A DNA stretch of 64,000 bases, taken from NCBI GenBank assembly GCA_002298785.1, contig DBMR01000014.1:26740-90739 (forward strand), written 5' to 3'. Shown piece by piece: positions 7,796-16,475 of this stretch; the stretch's first letter is position 1; each line of letters begins with the position of its first letter. The notes beneath the pieces were generated by a model. The model was not told the origin of the DNA and ran no database searches. It saw nothing but the letters and a program-made list of their open reading frames with translations. The position numbers and the translations under genes were made by a program. Origin of the DNA: Verrucomicrobia subdivision 3 bacterium UBA693 (GTDB lineage Bacteria; Verrucomicrobiota; Verrucomicrobiia; Limisphaerales; UBA8199).

Positions 7796-8635
7796 ATGCA
7801 CACACGCTGTACCTGTACAGAAAGCCGCAAACCCGGCTTCACTTTGATTGAACTCCTGGTGGTGATCGCGATCATCGCGATTCTCGCCGCGATGCTGCTG
7901 CCGGCCCTGGGTCATGCCAAAATCAAAGCCCAGGCCATTGCCTGCATGAACAACGGACGCCAGATGATGATGGCCTGGCGCCTCTATGTGGATGATAACC
8001 AGGACAAGGTTCCGCCTTCCTATTGGCCGCCCCTCAACTCGTGGGTCCTGGGAGATCTCGATTTCAACCCCGGCAACGCCAGCAACTGGGACGTCAGCAA
8101 AGATCTCTACCGCAGCCTGCTTTGGGCTTATACCGGAAAAAACCCGGGCGTGTGGAAGTGCCCGGCAGACCGTTCCACCGTGACGCCGCTTTCCGGCCCC
8201 TTTGCCGGAAAAGCCGTCTCGCGGGTGCGTAGCATTTCGATGAACGCCTGGTTTAACAGCACGGATGTGGACAACTTCGGTCCGCCCGGCACCCGCATTT
8301 ACAAAAAGCTGGTCGATGTCACCGCTCCGGGACCCGCCCTCACCTGGCTCTTCCTGGATGAACGTGAGGACAGCATCAACGATGGCGAGTTTGTCGTCGG
8401 GATGTTCGGTTATCCGGACCAATCCGGTCAATGGACCATCGTCGATTATCCCGCCAGCTACCACAATAACGCCGGAGGCTTTTCCTTCGTTGATGGTCAT
8501 TCGGAAATCAAGAAGTGGAAAGACCCCCGCACCACGCCCCGGCTGCGGCCGGGAGTCTCCCTGCCGCTCAACGTCCCTTCGGCAAAAAATCCGGATGTCC
8601 TCTGGTTGATGGAACGGACCACCAGGAAGAATTAG
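7796..8635 (+). CDS. Type II secretion-like pseudopilin (N-terminal methylation, DG-H)
   Basis: A 279-residue protein with a prepilin peptidase site (PGFTLIELLVVIAIIAILAA, residues 13-32) that gives a single N-terminal membrane helix after cleavage. The soluble part has the GGFSFVDGHSEIKKW signature near residue 225, common in the large pseudopilin families of Verrucomicrobia, Planctomycetes and Lentisphaerae. These proteins occur in many copies per genome and their function is largely unknown, perhaps envelope or secretion pseudopili. Two more copies lie at 38782-40356. No other secretion genes are adjacent. Confidence 0.92.
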   Translation: MHTRCTCTESRKPGFTLIELLVVIAIIAILAAMLLPALGHAKIKAQAIACMNNGRQMMMAWRLYVDDNQDKVPPSYWPPLNSWVLGDLDFNPGNASNWDVSKDLYRSLLWAYTGKNPGVWKCPADRSTVTPLSGPFAGKAVSRVRSISMNAWFNSTDVDNFGPPGTRIYKKLVDVTAPGPALTWLFLDEREDSINDGEFVVGMFGYPDQSGQWTIVDYPASYHNNAGGFSFVDGHSEIKKWKDPRTTPRLRPGVSLPLNVPSAKNPDVLWLMERTTRKN

Positions 8636-8808
8636 TGCTCGCACGGTTCACCCTCACGCGCGCTTCCCGGCCTGCAAAAAGACTTGCCGCCGCAAGCTCC
8701 GGACGGAATCATCAGCCTCACGAACTTCGGCGCGGACGCCGCCTTGGAGTTGGGGACTCCGTAATCCCTCGTGCTCCGCACCGAGTATCGCGAATCCTGT
8801 TGCCAGCC

Positions 8809-9405
8809 ATGAAAACGTTTAACTGCGGTGGTTTGTTACCGCGCCCGATTAGCAGTCTCGTCCTGATCCTGGCGCTGACCTCGATTTGCGCCGCCTCCGA
8901 GAGCAAGGTCAAGGTCCGCCCCGCGGACTGGGCGCAACCGGTCTTAAACTCGACGCTGGATAACTTCTTCCGGGTCAGCGATGACGTGTATCGCTCGGAA
9001 CAACCCAAGAAGAAACAGGTGCCGGAACTGAAGACGCTCGGCATCCGCACGCTGCTCAGCTTGCGTGGATACCGCGAGGACGATAAAGCCTTCGCAGAGG
9101 CCGGCATTACTTTGGTGCGCCTGCCTAAAAATGCGGGCTCGCTCTCGGTCACGGACCTGGTTGAGGTACTGAAGGAAGTGAAGACCGCCGAGAAGCCCGT
9201 CCTGATCCACTGCTGGCATGGCAGCGACCGCACCGGCTTTGTCGTGGCGGGCTATCGCATGGTCTTTCAAAATTGGACCAGGGAGAGAGCCATCGAGGAA
9301 TTACGTGACGGCGGTTACGGCTATCACGCGGCAACCTACCCGAATATCGTAAAGGAATTGGAGAAACTGGATCTGCCTGCGTTAAAGAAGGCCGTCCTGG
9401 ACTGA
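8809..9405 (+). CDS. Exported dual-specificity/tyrosine phosphatase family protein
   Basis: A 198-residue protein with a probable signal peptide (about residues 1-28, ending CAASES). The catalytic P-loop HCWHGSDRTG (about residues 130-139) is the Cys-X5-Arg motif of cysteine phosphatases. The region before it (FFRVSDDVYRSEQPKK; LGIRTLLSLRG) matches the atypical DSP-like family found in bacteria, fungi and plants. The ATG at 8809 is chosen since it begins the signal peptide; upstream in-frame codons overlap the preceding pseudopilin gene. The substrate is unknown. Confidence 0.88.
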   Translation: MKTFNCGGLLPRPISSLVLILALTSICAASESKVKVRPADWAQPVLNSTLDNFFRVSDDVYRSEQPKKKQVPELKTLGIRTLLSLRGYREDDKAFAEAGITLVRLPKNAGSLSVTDLVEVLKEVKTAEKPVLIHCWHGSDRTGFVVAGYRMVFQNWTRERAIEELRDGGYGYHAATYPNIVKELEKLDLPALKKAVLD

Positions 9406-9436
9406 GAAAACACTCGCGAGTTTGGCGGCGCCTCGT

Positions 9437-9603
9437 ATGGCGGGCGTTCTCGCCGCCACTTGTGGAACCAACCACCGGGAAAGACAGGATGTTCAGGATC
9501 GACGGGATGGAGAAGCCTGACCACTGATGCACTGGGGTTTTCCAACTTCGAAATCCTGTAAATCACGGTCATCCTGTCTTCAGTTGACCGACAAACCAGC
9601 ATC
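9437..9603. repeat. Dispersed 165-bp intergenic repeat, copy 1
   Basis: Nearly the same sequence recurs at 63836-64000 in the same orientation. Shared blocks include CCACCGGGAAAGACAGGATG, TCGAAATCCTGTAAATCACG and GTTGACCGACAAACCAGCAT (TT for GT in the other copy). About one base in ten differs. The short frames it contains are not credible genes. Confidence 0.85.
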
Positions 9604-9713
9604 CCTTCCCCGGAGCGCGGAGGTCCACGTCCACTTACCCCGCCCGAAGTGGTCCGTTGGTTATCTATGGCAATGCACTGCGATCCCATGCGTACCTCCG
9701 CTGCCACTCGCAC

Positions 9714-9833
9714 CTGCAAAAGCGGACTTGGAAGTCCGCGCTCCGACCGAGGTGCACCACTCCAGCGCACGGGCGTTTTGCAGCCGGAGCAACGGGACGG
9801 TGCTCGAACTCGCAGCCGAGACGGCTACGCTAC
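9714..9833. repeat. Dispersed GC-rich repeat, copy 1
   Basis: Contains CACCTGCAAAAGCGGACTTG and the inverted pair GGACTTGGAAGTCC, also seen (as AGCTTGGAAGCT) at 32140 and 34700. Its second half (GGTGCTCGAACTCGCAGCCG, then ACGGCTACGCTAC) occurs in inverted orientation at 13926-13967. With the neighbouring 165-bp repeat it fills the whole 454-bp gap before the S9 peptidase. Confidence 0.75.
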
Positions 9834-9859
9834 TTTGGGGTAGCGCGGGCGACCTGGCG

Positions 9860-11821
9860 TTACTCCTTGTGCCCCACGACTCGCACCACGGCCGTTGAGC
9901 CGGGGATGCGGTCGCCAACCAACGGTTCGACACGTCCCCCCAGGTGTTCACCCAAGAATACTTCCGAGCGGGCGTTGAAATCGGTCCGGTTTTCCGGCCG
10001 CTGAAATCCGTGGCCTTCGTCAGGATATATCACGTAAACCACGTGGCCTTTGTTCTTCTCGATGGCCGCGACAATCTGTTCGGATTCAGCCTGCTTGACG
10101 CGGGGATCATTCGCTCCCTGCCCAATGAGCAACGGCCGAACAATTTTGTCCGCGAAAGTGAGTGGCGACGCGTTCTTGATCAACTCCGCGTCCTTCGGGT
10201 CGTCCACGTTCCCCATCCGCACATCAAACATGGCGCGCAACGGCTTCCAGTAAGGCGGAATCGTGCCGATGAGGGTCTTGAGATTCGAAGGCCCGACGAT
10301 ATCCACGCCGCACGCAAACGTCTCGGGTGTGAATGTGAGCGCCGCGAGGGCGCAGTAGCCGCCGTATGACCCGCCCATGATGCCCACTTTCCCCGGATCA
10401 GCGATGCCTTCCTTGACCGCCCAATTGACGCAGTCGATCAGGTCGTCATGCATTTTCAAACCCCATTGTTTGTTGCCCGCGTTGAGGTGCTTCTTGCCAT
10501 AGCCGGTCGAGCCGCGGAAGTTGGGCTGGAGCACGGCATAGCCGCGGTTGGCCAGCCATTGCGAGTACCCATTGAAACCCCACTCGTCGCGCGCCCACGG
10601 CCCGCCATGCGGAAACAGCACCATCGGAAGTTTGCTGGCCGGAATCCCGGGCGGCAGCGTCAGGTAACTGTTGATCTTCAAACCATCCCGCGCAGTGATT
10701 ACAACCGGTTTCATCTCGGCCAGCTTCAGGCCGTCGAGCTTCGGGCGCACGGTGAACAGGAAAGTGGCTTCCTTCGCCCGCCGATCCCATTTGTAGTATC
10801 GGCCCGGGGCCCGGTCGCTGTTGTAAGCCACCAGCCAGATATCATCCGCCTCGGTGCGGTTCGCGATTTCAAAATCGCCGTCCACCACCTTGCTTAACCG
10901 CTCGAAATCCTCTTTCACCCCGGGATCCACCACCTGCCACGAAGCCCGGCCCGGCGCGAACTGCACCGCCTCGACCACATAACGCTTCGGATGAATCATC
11001 ACCCCTTCGGCATCCACCTCGTCGCTGGCGGCGATCACTTTTTCCTGACCGGTGGCAATGTTCTTTTCAATGACCGCGGCGGTATCCCGACCGACCGACG
11101 ATTTGATAAACAGGGACTCGCCATCCTTGGTGAAAGTGAGCGCTTCCAGGATTTCCTCCGGCCCCACCTTCATAAACGTTTTCCAGGGCGATTTGTCGTC
11201 CGGGCGCACCCGGATTTCCGCCCCGCCGTCTGGAGTTTGAATTTGCGCCAGGCGCACCCGGAACCGGGAATCGGTCCCCCACCCCGCCACATCGCCCGGA
11301 TTTTCCGTATCCAGGTCGAGCGCGCCGTTGCGCAGGTTCAAGCGGTAGACATCAAACAAGGCACGGTCCCGCAGGTTGAGCGAAACCAGCATCTCACTCG
11401 GAAATTCGGGGTTCAAATCAGTGACGGTGGCGCGCACCCCTTGGAACGGTGTGAAGTCGCGCACGTTACCCGACGCCAGGTCCACGCCGTACAGATGGAA
11501 ATTCTCGTCCCCATCACTATCCTGCAAATAGACCAGGGTGCGGTTATCTTTCGCCCAGAAATATTGACGAATCCCGCGTTTCTTATCGGCGGTGACGACT
11601 TTTCCGTCCTCTTTACCGACCGTTTTCACCCAGACCTGGAGCACGTTATTGGTGTTGGGCGCGATCCAGGCGAGCCGGGTGCCATCCGGCGAGAGCGCTG
11701 GGCCGGTGCGTTCCGGGTTGCCGAACAGGAGGTCACGCGGAATGAGTGGTGGCAGGTCAGCCATAGCCGGAAGTGAAGAGACCGTCATGATAGCAGCACA
11801 AAGCGCCGGAAATGTTTTCAT
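9860..11821 (-). CDS. S9 family prolyl oligopeptidase-like peptidase
   Basis: A 653-residue exported peptidase with a signal peptide (about residues 1-21), a beta-propeller-like N-terminal region with SPDG-type repeats (about 40-370) and an alpha/beta hydrolase domain (about 375-640). The catalytic triad is visible: S485 in GGSYGG, D572 in GANDPRV, H604 in DEGHGF. The family cleaves short peptides or acyl-amino acids, usually after proline or small residues. Length is typical for acylaminoacyl-peptidases/dipeptidyl peptidases. It stands alone. Confidence 0.93.
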   Translation of the reverse strand: MKTFPALCAAIMTVSSLPAMADLPPLIPRDLLFGNPERTGPALSPDGTRLAWIAPNTNNVLQVWVKTVGKEDGKVVTADKKRGIRQYFWAKDNRTLVYLQDSDGDENFHLYGVDLASGNVRDFTPFQGVRATVTDLNPEFPSEMLVSLNLRDRALFDVYRLNLRNGALDLDTENPGDVAGWGTDSRFRVRLAQIQTPDGGAEIRVRPDDKSPWKTFMKVGPEEILEALTFTKDGESLFIKSSVGRDTAAVIEKNIATGQEKVIAASDEVDAEGVMIHPKRYVVEAVQFAPGRASWQVVDPGVKEDFERLSKVVDGDFEIANRTEADDIWLVAYNSDRAPGRYYKWDRRAKEATFLFTVRPKLDGLKLAEMKPVVITARDGLKINSYLTLPPGIPASKLPMVLFPHGGPWARDEWGFNGYSQWLANRGYAVLQPNFRGSTGYGKKHLNAGNKQWGLKMHDDLIDCVNWAVKEGIADPGKVGIMGGSYGGYCALAALTFTPETFACGVDIVGPSNLKTLIGTIPPYWKPLRAMFDVRMGNVDDPKDAELIKNASPLTFADKIVRPLLIGQGANDPRVKQAESEQIVAAIEKNKGHVVYVIYPDEGHGFQRPENRTDFNARSEVFLGEHLGGRVEPLVGDRIPGSTAVVRVVGHKE

Positions 11822-11964
11822 AGGATTAAATTCACGAAATCAGCCATAAACCCGGCAACACCATCTGTCAAACCTCCTGGGTGTCGCCGCAGCCACGCCA
11901 AGCCCCCTGGCTGGGTGAAAAGGAGAGTTGCGCAACCGCCCGAAATATCGCATTAATGAGGGCG

Positions 11965-11990
11965 ACCTATAGGTCTAAGCTAAAGACCTA
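11965..11990. repeat. Overlapping palindromes upstream of the S9 peptidase
   Basis: ACCTATAGGT (11965-11974) is a perfect palindrome and overlaps a 7-bp hairpin TAGGTCT/AGACCTA (11970-11976 and 11984-11990) with a 7-nt loop. No T-tract follows, so it is not a simple terminator. It could be an operator for the divergent genes, but nothing proves it. Confidence 0.35.
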
Positions 11991-12078
11991 ATGAGCTGTG
12001 TTTCGCAGATCAGGGAGTGCCCCCCGGTATTTTCAAGCACGATCGGTCCATCGAAATCGAAGATTTTATCTATTACTT

Positions 12079-12396
12079 ATGCTGAGAGCTGGAATTGTCG
12101 GTTTGCCCAACGTGGGCAAGTCAACCTTGTTTAATGCCGTGACCCGCACCCGCAAAGCGGAGGCGGCCAATTACCCATTTTGCACCATAAGTGCCGGAGA
12201 CACCGCACCCCGAGCGGCCGGGGCCATTCACAGCGATTTCGAGCGCGGATTCATCAAAGCAGAAACGATCGCTTATGATGACCTGATCGAGTGCGGTTCG
12301 GTGGCAGCCGCCCGGGAAAAGGGTCTCTACGGCATCGAAGGTAAAGAGTATGTCGTGCAGGACGGCGATGTGCTGCACTTCAAATTCAACGTCTAG
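12079..12396 (+). pseudogene. ychF: ychF (Obg-like ATPase) with the middle deleted in frame
   Basis: A 105-residue frame that joins two ends of one protein. Residues 1 to about 34 are the YchF N-terminus with the P-loop (GLPNVGKSTLFNAV). Residues from about 37 on are the C-terminal TGS region of YchF (TAPRAAGAIHSDFERGFIKA; EYVVQDGDVLHFKFNV). About 260-270 residues are missing, including switch regions, the NKxE-type nucleotide-specificity motif and the helical domain, although the frame is kept. YchF is normally about 365 residues. It can hardly be a working ATPase; an intact copy elsewhere is expected but not seen here. Confidence 0.88.
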
Positions 12397-12627
12397 CACC
12401 TCCTCATTGATGTCCGTGGCCCGGACGGACGCGGCCCCACGAGCCACCACCTCCGTCCAGTACCCGGTGCCGCAAGCCACTTCGAAGACGTTGGCCCCAG
12501 CGAAGCTCCTTTCCACAAAGCTGCGTAATCGCTTCAGGTCTTCCTGGCGCTCCAGCTTCTGGTAGATGCTCTCTTATTCGCGGGCGCGTTCCGCGTAGTA
12601 GCTGACCATTGATGCTTCGATACTCAT
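12397..12627 (-). pseudogene. SAM-dependent methyltransferase remnant
   Basis: Read leftward from an ATG at 12627, the frame gives MSIEASMVSYYAERARE, then a TAA stop (12574-12576), then continues in the same frame into the class I methyltransferase motif I (VFEVACGTGYWTEVVA) and an acidic motif (RATDINEEVLD). It breaks off at 12397, exactly where the ychF remnant ends. An internal stop and loss of everything after motif II make it a dead fragment. The intact relative would be about 200-250 residues. Confidence 0.75.
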
Positions 12628-12648
12628 GCGAGTGCCGTTGCCGATCGC

Positions 12649-13035
12649 TCAACTCGCCGATGGCGGCCCGCCACTGGCGCCCGGATCGCCCGAGGGCGCG
12701 GCGAGGCCGTCATCCGGTGGAACCCCAGGTTGAGTATGGCATTCGACGTTAACACCAAGCTTTTGAAAATGCTCCCGCATTTTCCGAAACTCATCCTGGT
12801 GGTCGCCGGATCCGCGCGGCAGAATCCATAGCGCCCCATCCCAAGGATCCGTCTCAATCTCGAAAGAATGACCACCGAAGGTGAACTGCGCACCGACCGA
12901 ATCAGACCACCAAAAGAAACGCCGCCGGCGCGTAAAAGAGACACCAGGAAGCTGCAAGACGTATTTGCATAGGCGTCCGTATGAGAAGCCCGGGAATCTC
13001 AAGCTGTGTCCGCGGTTGAACTCTTCGACTTTCAT
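12649..13035 (-). CDS. Hypothetical protein
   Basis: A 128-residue reading frame with a good ATG. The central part (FTFGGHSFEIETDPWDGALW, then a helix DEFRKMREHFQKLG) looks like a folded alpha/beta protein, and the last 25 residues are Pro/Gly/Ser-rich. Not recognised. It lies just upstream of the methyltransferase remnant in the same direction, so the region has been disturbed and the C-terminus may not be original. Confidence 0.5.
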   Translation of the reverse strand: MKVEEFNRGHSLRFPGFSYGRLCKYVLQLPGVSFTRRRRFFWWSDSVGAQFTFGGHSFEIETDPWDGALWILPRGSGDHQDEFRKMREHFQKLGVNVECHTQPGVPPDDGLAAPSGDPGASGGPPSAS

Positions 13036-13179
13036 CTTTCGGCTGCGTGCTGTGGTTGGGTCAACCGGCCTTTCTTATTGCTTGGGCGGCCAGGTGTGGT
13101 TCAGGCACTCGTCCGACTTTCCATCAAACTGGCGCAGCGAGTATCGGCTGGCAAACTCGCTGATGGAGCCCGCCGTCGT

Positions 13180-13668
13180 TCATATTATCTTCGCTGCAAA
13201 CCATAAGCAATTTGCCCCCAGGAGAACCGTATATGAATAGCAATGAGCCCTGATGAGACTATGCCAAAATGGACGATCAGATACGATTCCCAGCCGCATA
13301 CGCAGATAGCGGCCCTCCACAAAAACCGAGAGCGCACAACACAGGAGCATGACCCCCACCATGAATACCGAGAGTAACCACAGCGCGTCCAGGTCCGTGA
13401 GGCTGGCATGACTGATCAAGCCGATGGTCCCCCATCCTCCGGTGTTACCATTGATGACCCAGTTACAAAGGCCAATCCAAAGAGTAGCGATGGGAATGCC
13501 GATGAGGGTAGAGAGGATGTTTGCTTCAAGCACTTTGACATACGGAATTGCGAACTTGCGGCGCAGTTCAAAACCTTCGACGCCAACGATCGGAACCAGC
13601 ACCGCGAGGGCGAGCAGAGGCTGTGGAAAGAGCACCGGGATAGCAATATTTCCCAAGAGCGTTGTCAT
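13180..13668 (-). CDS. Hypothetical multi-pass membrane protein
   Basis: A 162-residue protein with about four hydrophobic segments (near residues 2-28, 47-70, 95-118 and 140-160). The ATG at 13668 opens the first segment; a TTG three codons upstream is less likely. No family motif recognised. It may be an inner-membrane protein of unknown role. The 140 nt after it hold nothing I can identify. Confidence 0.6.
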   Translation of the reverse strand: MTTLLGNIAIPVLFPQPLLALAVLVPIVGVEGFELRRKFAIPYVKVLEANILSTLIGIPIATLWIGLCNWVINGNTGGWGTIGLISHASLTDLDALWLLSVFMVGVMLLCCALSVFVEGRYLRMRLGIVSDRPFWHSLIRAHCYSYTVLLGANCLWFAAKII

Positions 13669-13887
13669 GGCGCGCAAATAGCCTAACCCTTGACCAGCAT
13701 AATGTGCACTTGATGCTATTGGCTATTAAGGCTCAAACGTCGAGCCGATTGGCGTACGCAATAGCATTAGTACCACGTAAACGTCATACGGCTTTCCATG
13801 AGGTTTCGCCAGCCTTTTCGGCACCGGCGCTCGTGGTGGATTCGTCCCAACGCCGCGAGGGTCAACCGTGGCCGTCCTCCGAACGAT

Positions 13888-14030
13888 TTAAGCGGACGCG
13901 GACGTCCGCGCTCCGGGGCTCGGGTGTAGCGTAGCCGTCCTCGGCTGCGAGTTCGAGCACCGTCTCGGTGCTTGGTCCCAGATCTGGCGGCGGGACGCTC
14001 GTGCGCCAAGCAAGTGCATTTCGGTCGGAG
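13888..14030. repeat. Dispersed GC-rich repeat, copy 2 (inverted)
   Basis: GTAGCGTAGCCGT, then CTCGGCTGCGAGTTCGAGCA (13926-13967) is the reverse complement of the segment at 9796-9833. It is flanked by GCGGACGTCCGCGCTCCG, of the same family as the CGCGCTCCGAC blocks at 9750, 32170 and 34730. It occupies most of the 490-nt gap before priA. Confidence 0.7.
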
Positions 14031-14161
14031 CGCGGTCAAAAGCCCATTCCCCCTTCGTTTCCTTCGCGACCTTCTGTTGGATTTCCTCCCCGCATGGCCA
14101 GCCACCCCCAAAACCAGCTCGACACATCCGCCTCAAAGCGACAACCTGCCCCTGGCCGAAA

Positions 14162-16414
14162 ATGATTGCACGCGTCACCCTGGAAATAGCCTTACGGAAG
14201 GAGTTCGACTACCTGGTGCCGCCGGAGATGGAAGGCCTCGTGGAGGTCGGCTCGCGAGTGCAGGTGCCCTTCGGGGCGCGCAAGGTGCTGGGGTGCGTCA
14301 CGGGCCTGGCGGAGACCTCCGACTATCCCTCGCTAAAATCCATCGTCAAGATTATCGGCGCCCAGACCCTGGTCACGCCGAAGGTGCTGCGCCTGGCCAA
14401 ATGGATCGGGGAATACTACTGCTGCGCACCGGAAATCGCGCTCAAATCCGTCCTGCCGGAGGCGGTGCGGCACGAAAAAGCGGGTTGGCGCGAGTTGTTG
14501 TATGTGCGGGTGCTGCCGTTGAGTGGGGAACTGCCCAAACTCTCGAAGCGCCAGCGCGAAATCTGGAACATCCTCGAAGAACGGCGGGAGCTGCCGTTGG
14601 CGGAGCTGTTGGACTTGGCCGAAACGACCTCCGCAGCGGTGCGGCGCCTGGAGGACAAGGGCCTGGTGACGATTGCGCCGGAGGTATCCGAGCGCGACCC
14701 TTACGCGCGCGAGCACATCCTGCCGAGCCAATCGCTGGCGATGAATCCCGCCCAGGGCGCGGCGCTGGCCGCGATCACCAAAGCCATGGACGCCCGGCCG
14801 GACCGGGATCGGGCGGGTAAAAAGGACGGCGGAGACAGCAAGGTGTTCCTGTTGCACGGCGTGACCGGCAGCGGGAAGACTGAAGTTTATCTCCAGGCGC
14901 TGGCGCATGCCCTCGAGCAGGGCAAAGGCGCGATCGTGCTGGTGCCTGAGATTTCACTCACCCCCCAGACGGTGGAACGATTCAAGGCGCGCTTCAGCCA
15001 TGGCCCGCTGCAAACGCTGGTGGCGGTGCTGCACAGCCACCTCTCGGCGGGAGAACGTCACGACGAGTGGCACAAGATTCGTCAAGGCCGGGCCCGGATC
15101 GTGATCGGAGCGCGCTCGGCGATTTTCGCCCCGGTCGATCCGCTGGGACTGGTGATCGTGGATGAAGAGCACGAGAACAGCTACAAGCAGGAGGAATCGC
15201 CCCGGTACCACGCCCGGGACGTTGCGATTGTGCGCGGGCAAATGGAAGGCGCGACGGTCGTGCTGGGATCGGCCACCCCTTCCCTCGAAAGCTTCTACAA
15301 CGCCCGCAAGGGCAAATATGCCCTGCTCGACCTGCCGGAGCGGGCGGATGACAAGAAAATGCCGGTGGTGCGGGTGGTGGACATGCGCCAGACCGTCCGG
15401 CGCGGGACGTCGATCCCGATTTTCTCCCCGCAACTGCACGAGGCCATCGCGCGCCGGCTGGATGCCGGGGAGCAGACCATCCTGTTCTTGAACCGGCGCG
15501 GATATTCCAGCTCGCTGCAATGCCCGTTGTGCGGTTACGTGGCTGGCTGCCCGAACTGCAGTATCTCGCTCACGTATCACCGCCAGGAGCAACGCCTGTG
15601 CTGCCACATTTGCGGCCACAATCAGACCGTGCCCAAGACCTGCCCCAACGAGAAATGCCGCAACCCGGAAATCCGGTTCGCCGGTTTGGGCACGCAAAAG
15701 GTCGAGGAAACCCTGGGCAAACTCTTCCCACATGCGCGGATCAAGCGCATGGATTCGGACGCGCTGAAACGAAAGCACGATTTCCGCGAGATCCTGGGCC
15801 AATTTCGCGCCGGCAAACTGGATGTACTCCTGGGCACGCAGATGATCGCCAAGGGCCTGCATTTCCCCAACGTCACCCTGGTGGGGATTATCTACGCCGA
15901 CATGGCGCTGCATCAGCCGGATTTCCGGGCGGGCGAGCGGACCTTTCAATTGCTCACCCAGGTGGCGGGCCGGGCCGGGCGCGGGGACGTCGAAGGCGAG
16001 GTGATTGTGCAGGCCTTCACACCGTTCCATCCCGCGATTCAATTCGCCCGGCGGCACGATTTCGTCGGGTTTTACGACCAGGAAATGGAGTTCCGCCAAC
16101 CGTTGCGTTATCCGCCCTTTGGCCGGATCGCGCTGCTGACCCTCAGAGGGCGCAACGAGGAAAAGGTGGCGTTTTCAGCCGCGCACTTGAAGAAGGAACT
16201 GGACCAGGCGCTGTCGGCTTTCAGAGATTTGATCATTGCGGGTCCGGCGCCCGCGCCGCTGCTGAAAGCCGAATCATTTTACCGCCATCAAATCATGCTG
16301 CGCACCGCGCGCATGTCCCACCTCAGCCAGGCGTTGGCGGAGATGCAGCACCGGGTGCGCTTGCCGGAGGATGTGACTCTCGTCGTGGACATCGATCCGG
16401 TGGACTTAAGCTAA
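14162..16414 (+). CDS. priA: Primosomal protein N' (replication restart helicase PriA)
   Basis: A 750-residue superfamily 2 helicase that reloads the replisome at stalled forks. It has the N-terminal DNA-binding domain (FDYLVPPEMEGLVEVGSRVQ type, residues 15-110), Walker A GVTGSGKT (233-240), DEEH box (334-337), and a cysteine-rich zinc-binding insert (CPLCGYVAGCPNC and CCHICGH, about 455-490). The C-terminal helicase lobe contains GTQMIAKGLHFPNVTLVG and QVAGRAGRG motifs. Length and domain order are canonical. It converges on mdh. Confidence 0.97.
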   Translation: MIARVTLEIALRKEFDYLVPPEMEGLVEVGSRVQVPFGARKVLGCVTGLAETSDYPSLKSIVKIIGAQTLVTPKVLRLAKWIGEYYCCAPEIALKSVLPEAVRHEKAGWRELLYVRVLPLSGELPKLSKRQREIWNILEERRELPLAELLDLAETTSAAVRRLEDKGLVTIAPEVSERDPYAREHILPSQSLAMNPAQGAALAAITKAMDARPDRDRAGKKDGGDSKVFLLHGVTGSGKTEVYLQALAHALEQGKGAIVLVPEISLTPQTVERFKARFSHGPLQTLVAVLHSHLSAGERHDEWHKIRQGRARIVIGARSAIFAPVDPLGLVIVDEEHENSYKQEESPRYHARDVAIVRGQMEGATVVLGSATPSLESFYNARKGKYALLDLPERADDKKMPVVRVVDMRQTVRRGTSIPIFSPQLHEAIARRLDAGEQTILFLNRRGYSSSLQCPLCGYVAGCPNCSISLTYHRQEQRLCCHICGHNQTVPKTCPNEKCRNPEIRFAGLGTQKVEETLGKLFPHARIKRMDSDALKRKHDFREILGQFRAGKLDVLLGTQMIAKGLHFPNVTLVGIIYADMALHQPDFRAGERTFQLLTQVAGRAGRGDVEGEVIVQAFTPFHPAIQFARRHDFVGFYDQEMEFRQPLRYPPFGRIALLTLRGRNEEKVAFSAAHLKKELDQALSAFRDLIIAGPAPAPLLKAESFYRHQIMLRTARMSHLSQALAEMQHRVRLPEDVTLVVDIDPVDLS

Positions 16415-16446
16415 CAAAAAACCTCCCGGCAAAGCGCACGGGAGGT
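16415..16446 (-). terminator. Rho-independent terminator of mdh
   Basis: Stem ACCTCCCG (16421-16428) / CGGGAGGT (16439-16446) with a 10-nt loop. On the minus strand it is followed by TTTTTG. It sits between the convergent stops of priA and mdh and best serves mdh. Confidence 0.88.
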
Positions 16447-16475
16447 CTGCAATTGAGGCTGCTCGGTCGACCCGA

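Noticed and set aside
12121..12516. 132-codon minus-strand gene covering the ychF remnant
   Set aside because: Only its first 35 residues are methyltransferase-like; the rest is the reverse of the ychF fragment, so it is read through a junction.
13036..13179. Small gene starting at the stop of the membrane protein gene (about 13180)
   Set aside because: The frame ends after 19 codons and shows no likeness to a known peptide.
14954..16099. 381-residue minus-strand frame
   Set aside because: Antisense shadow of priA.
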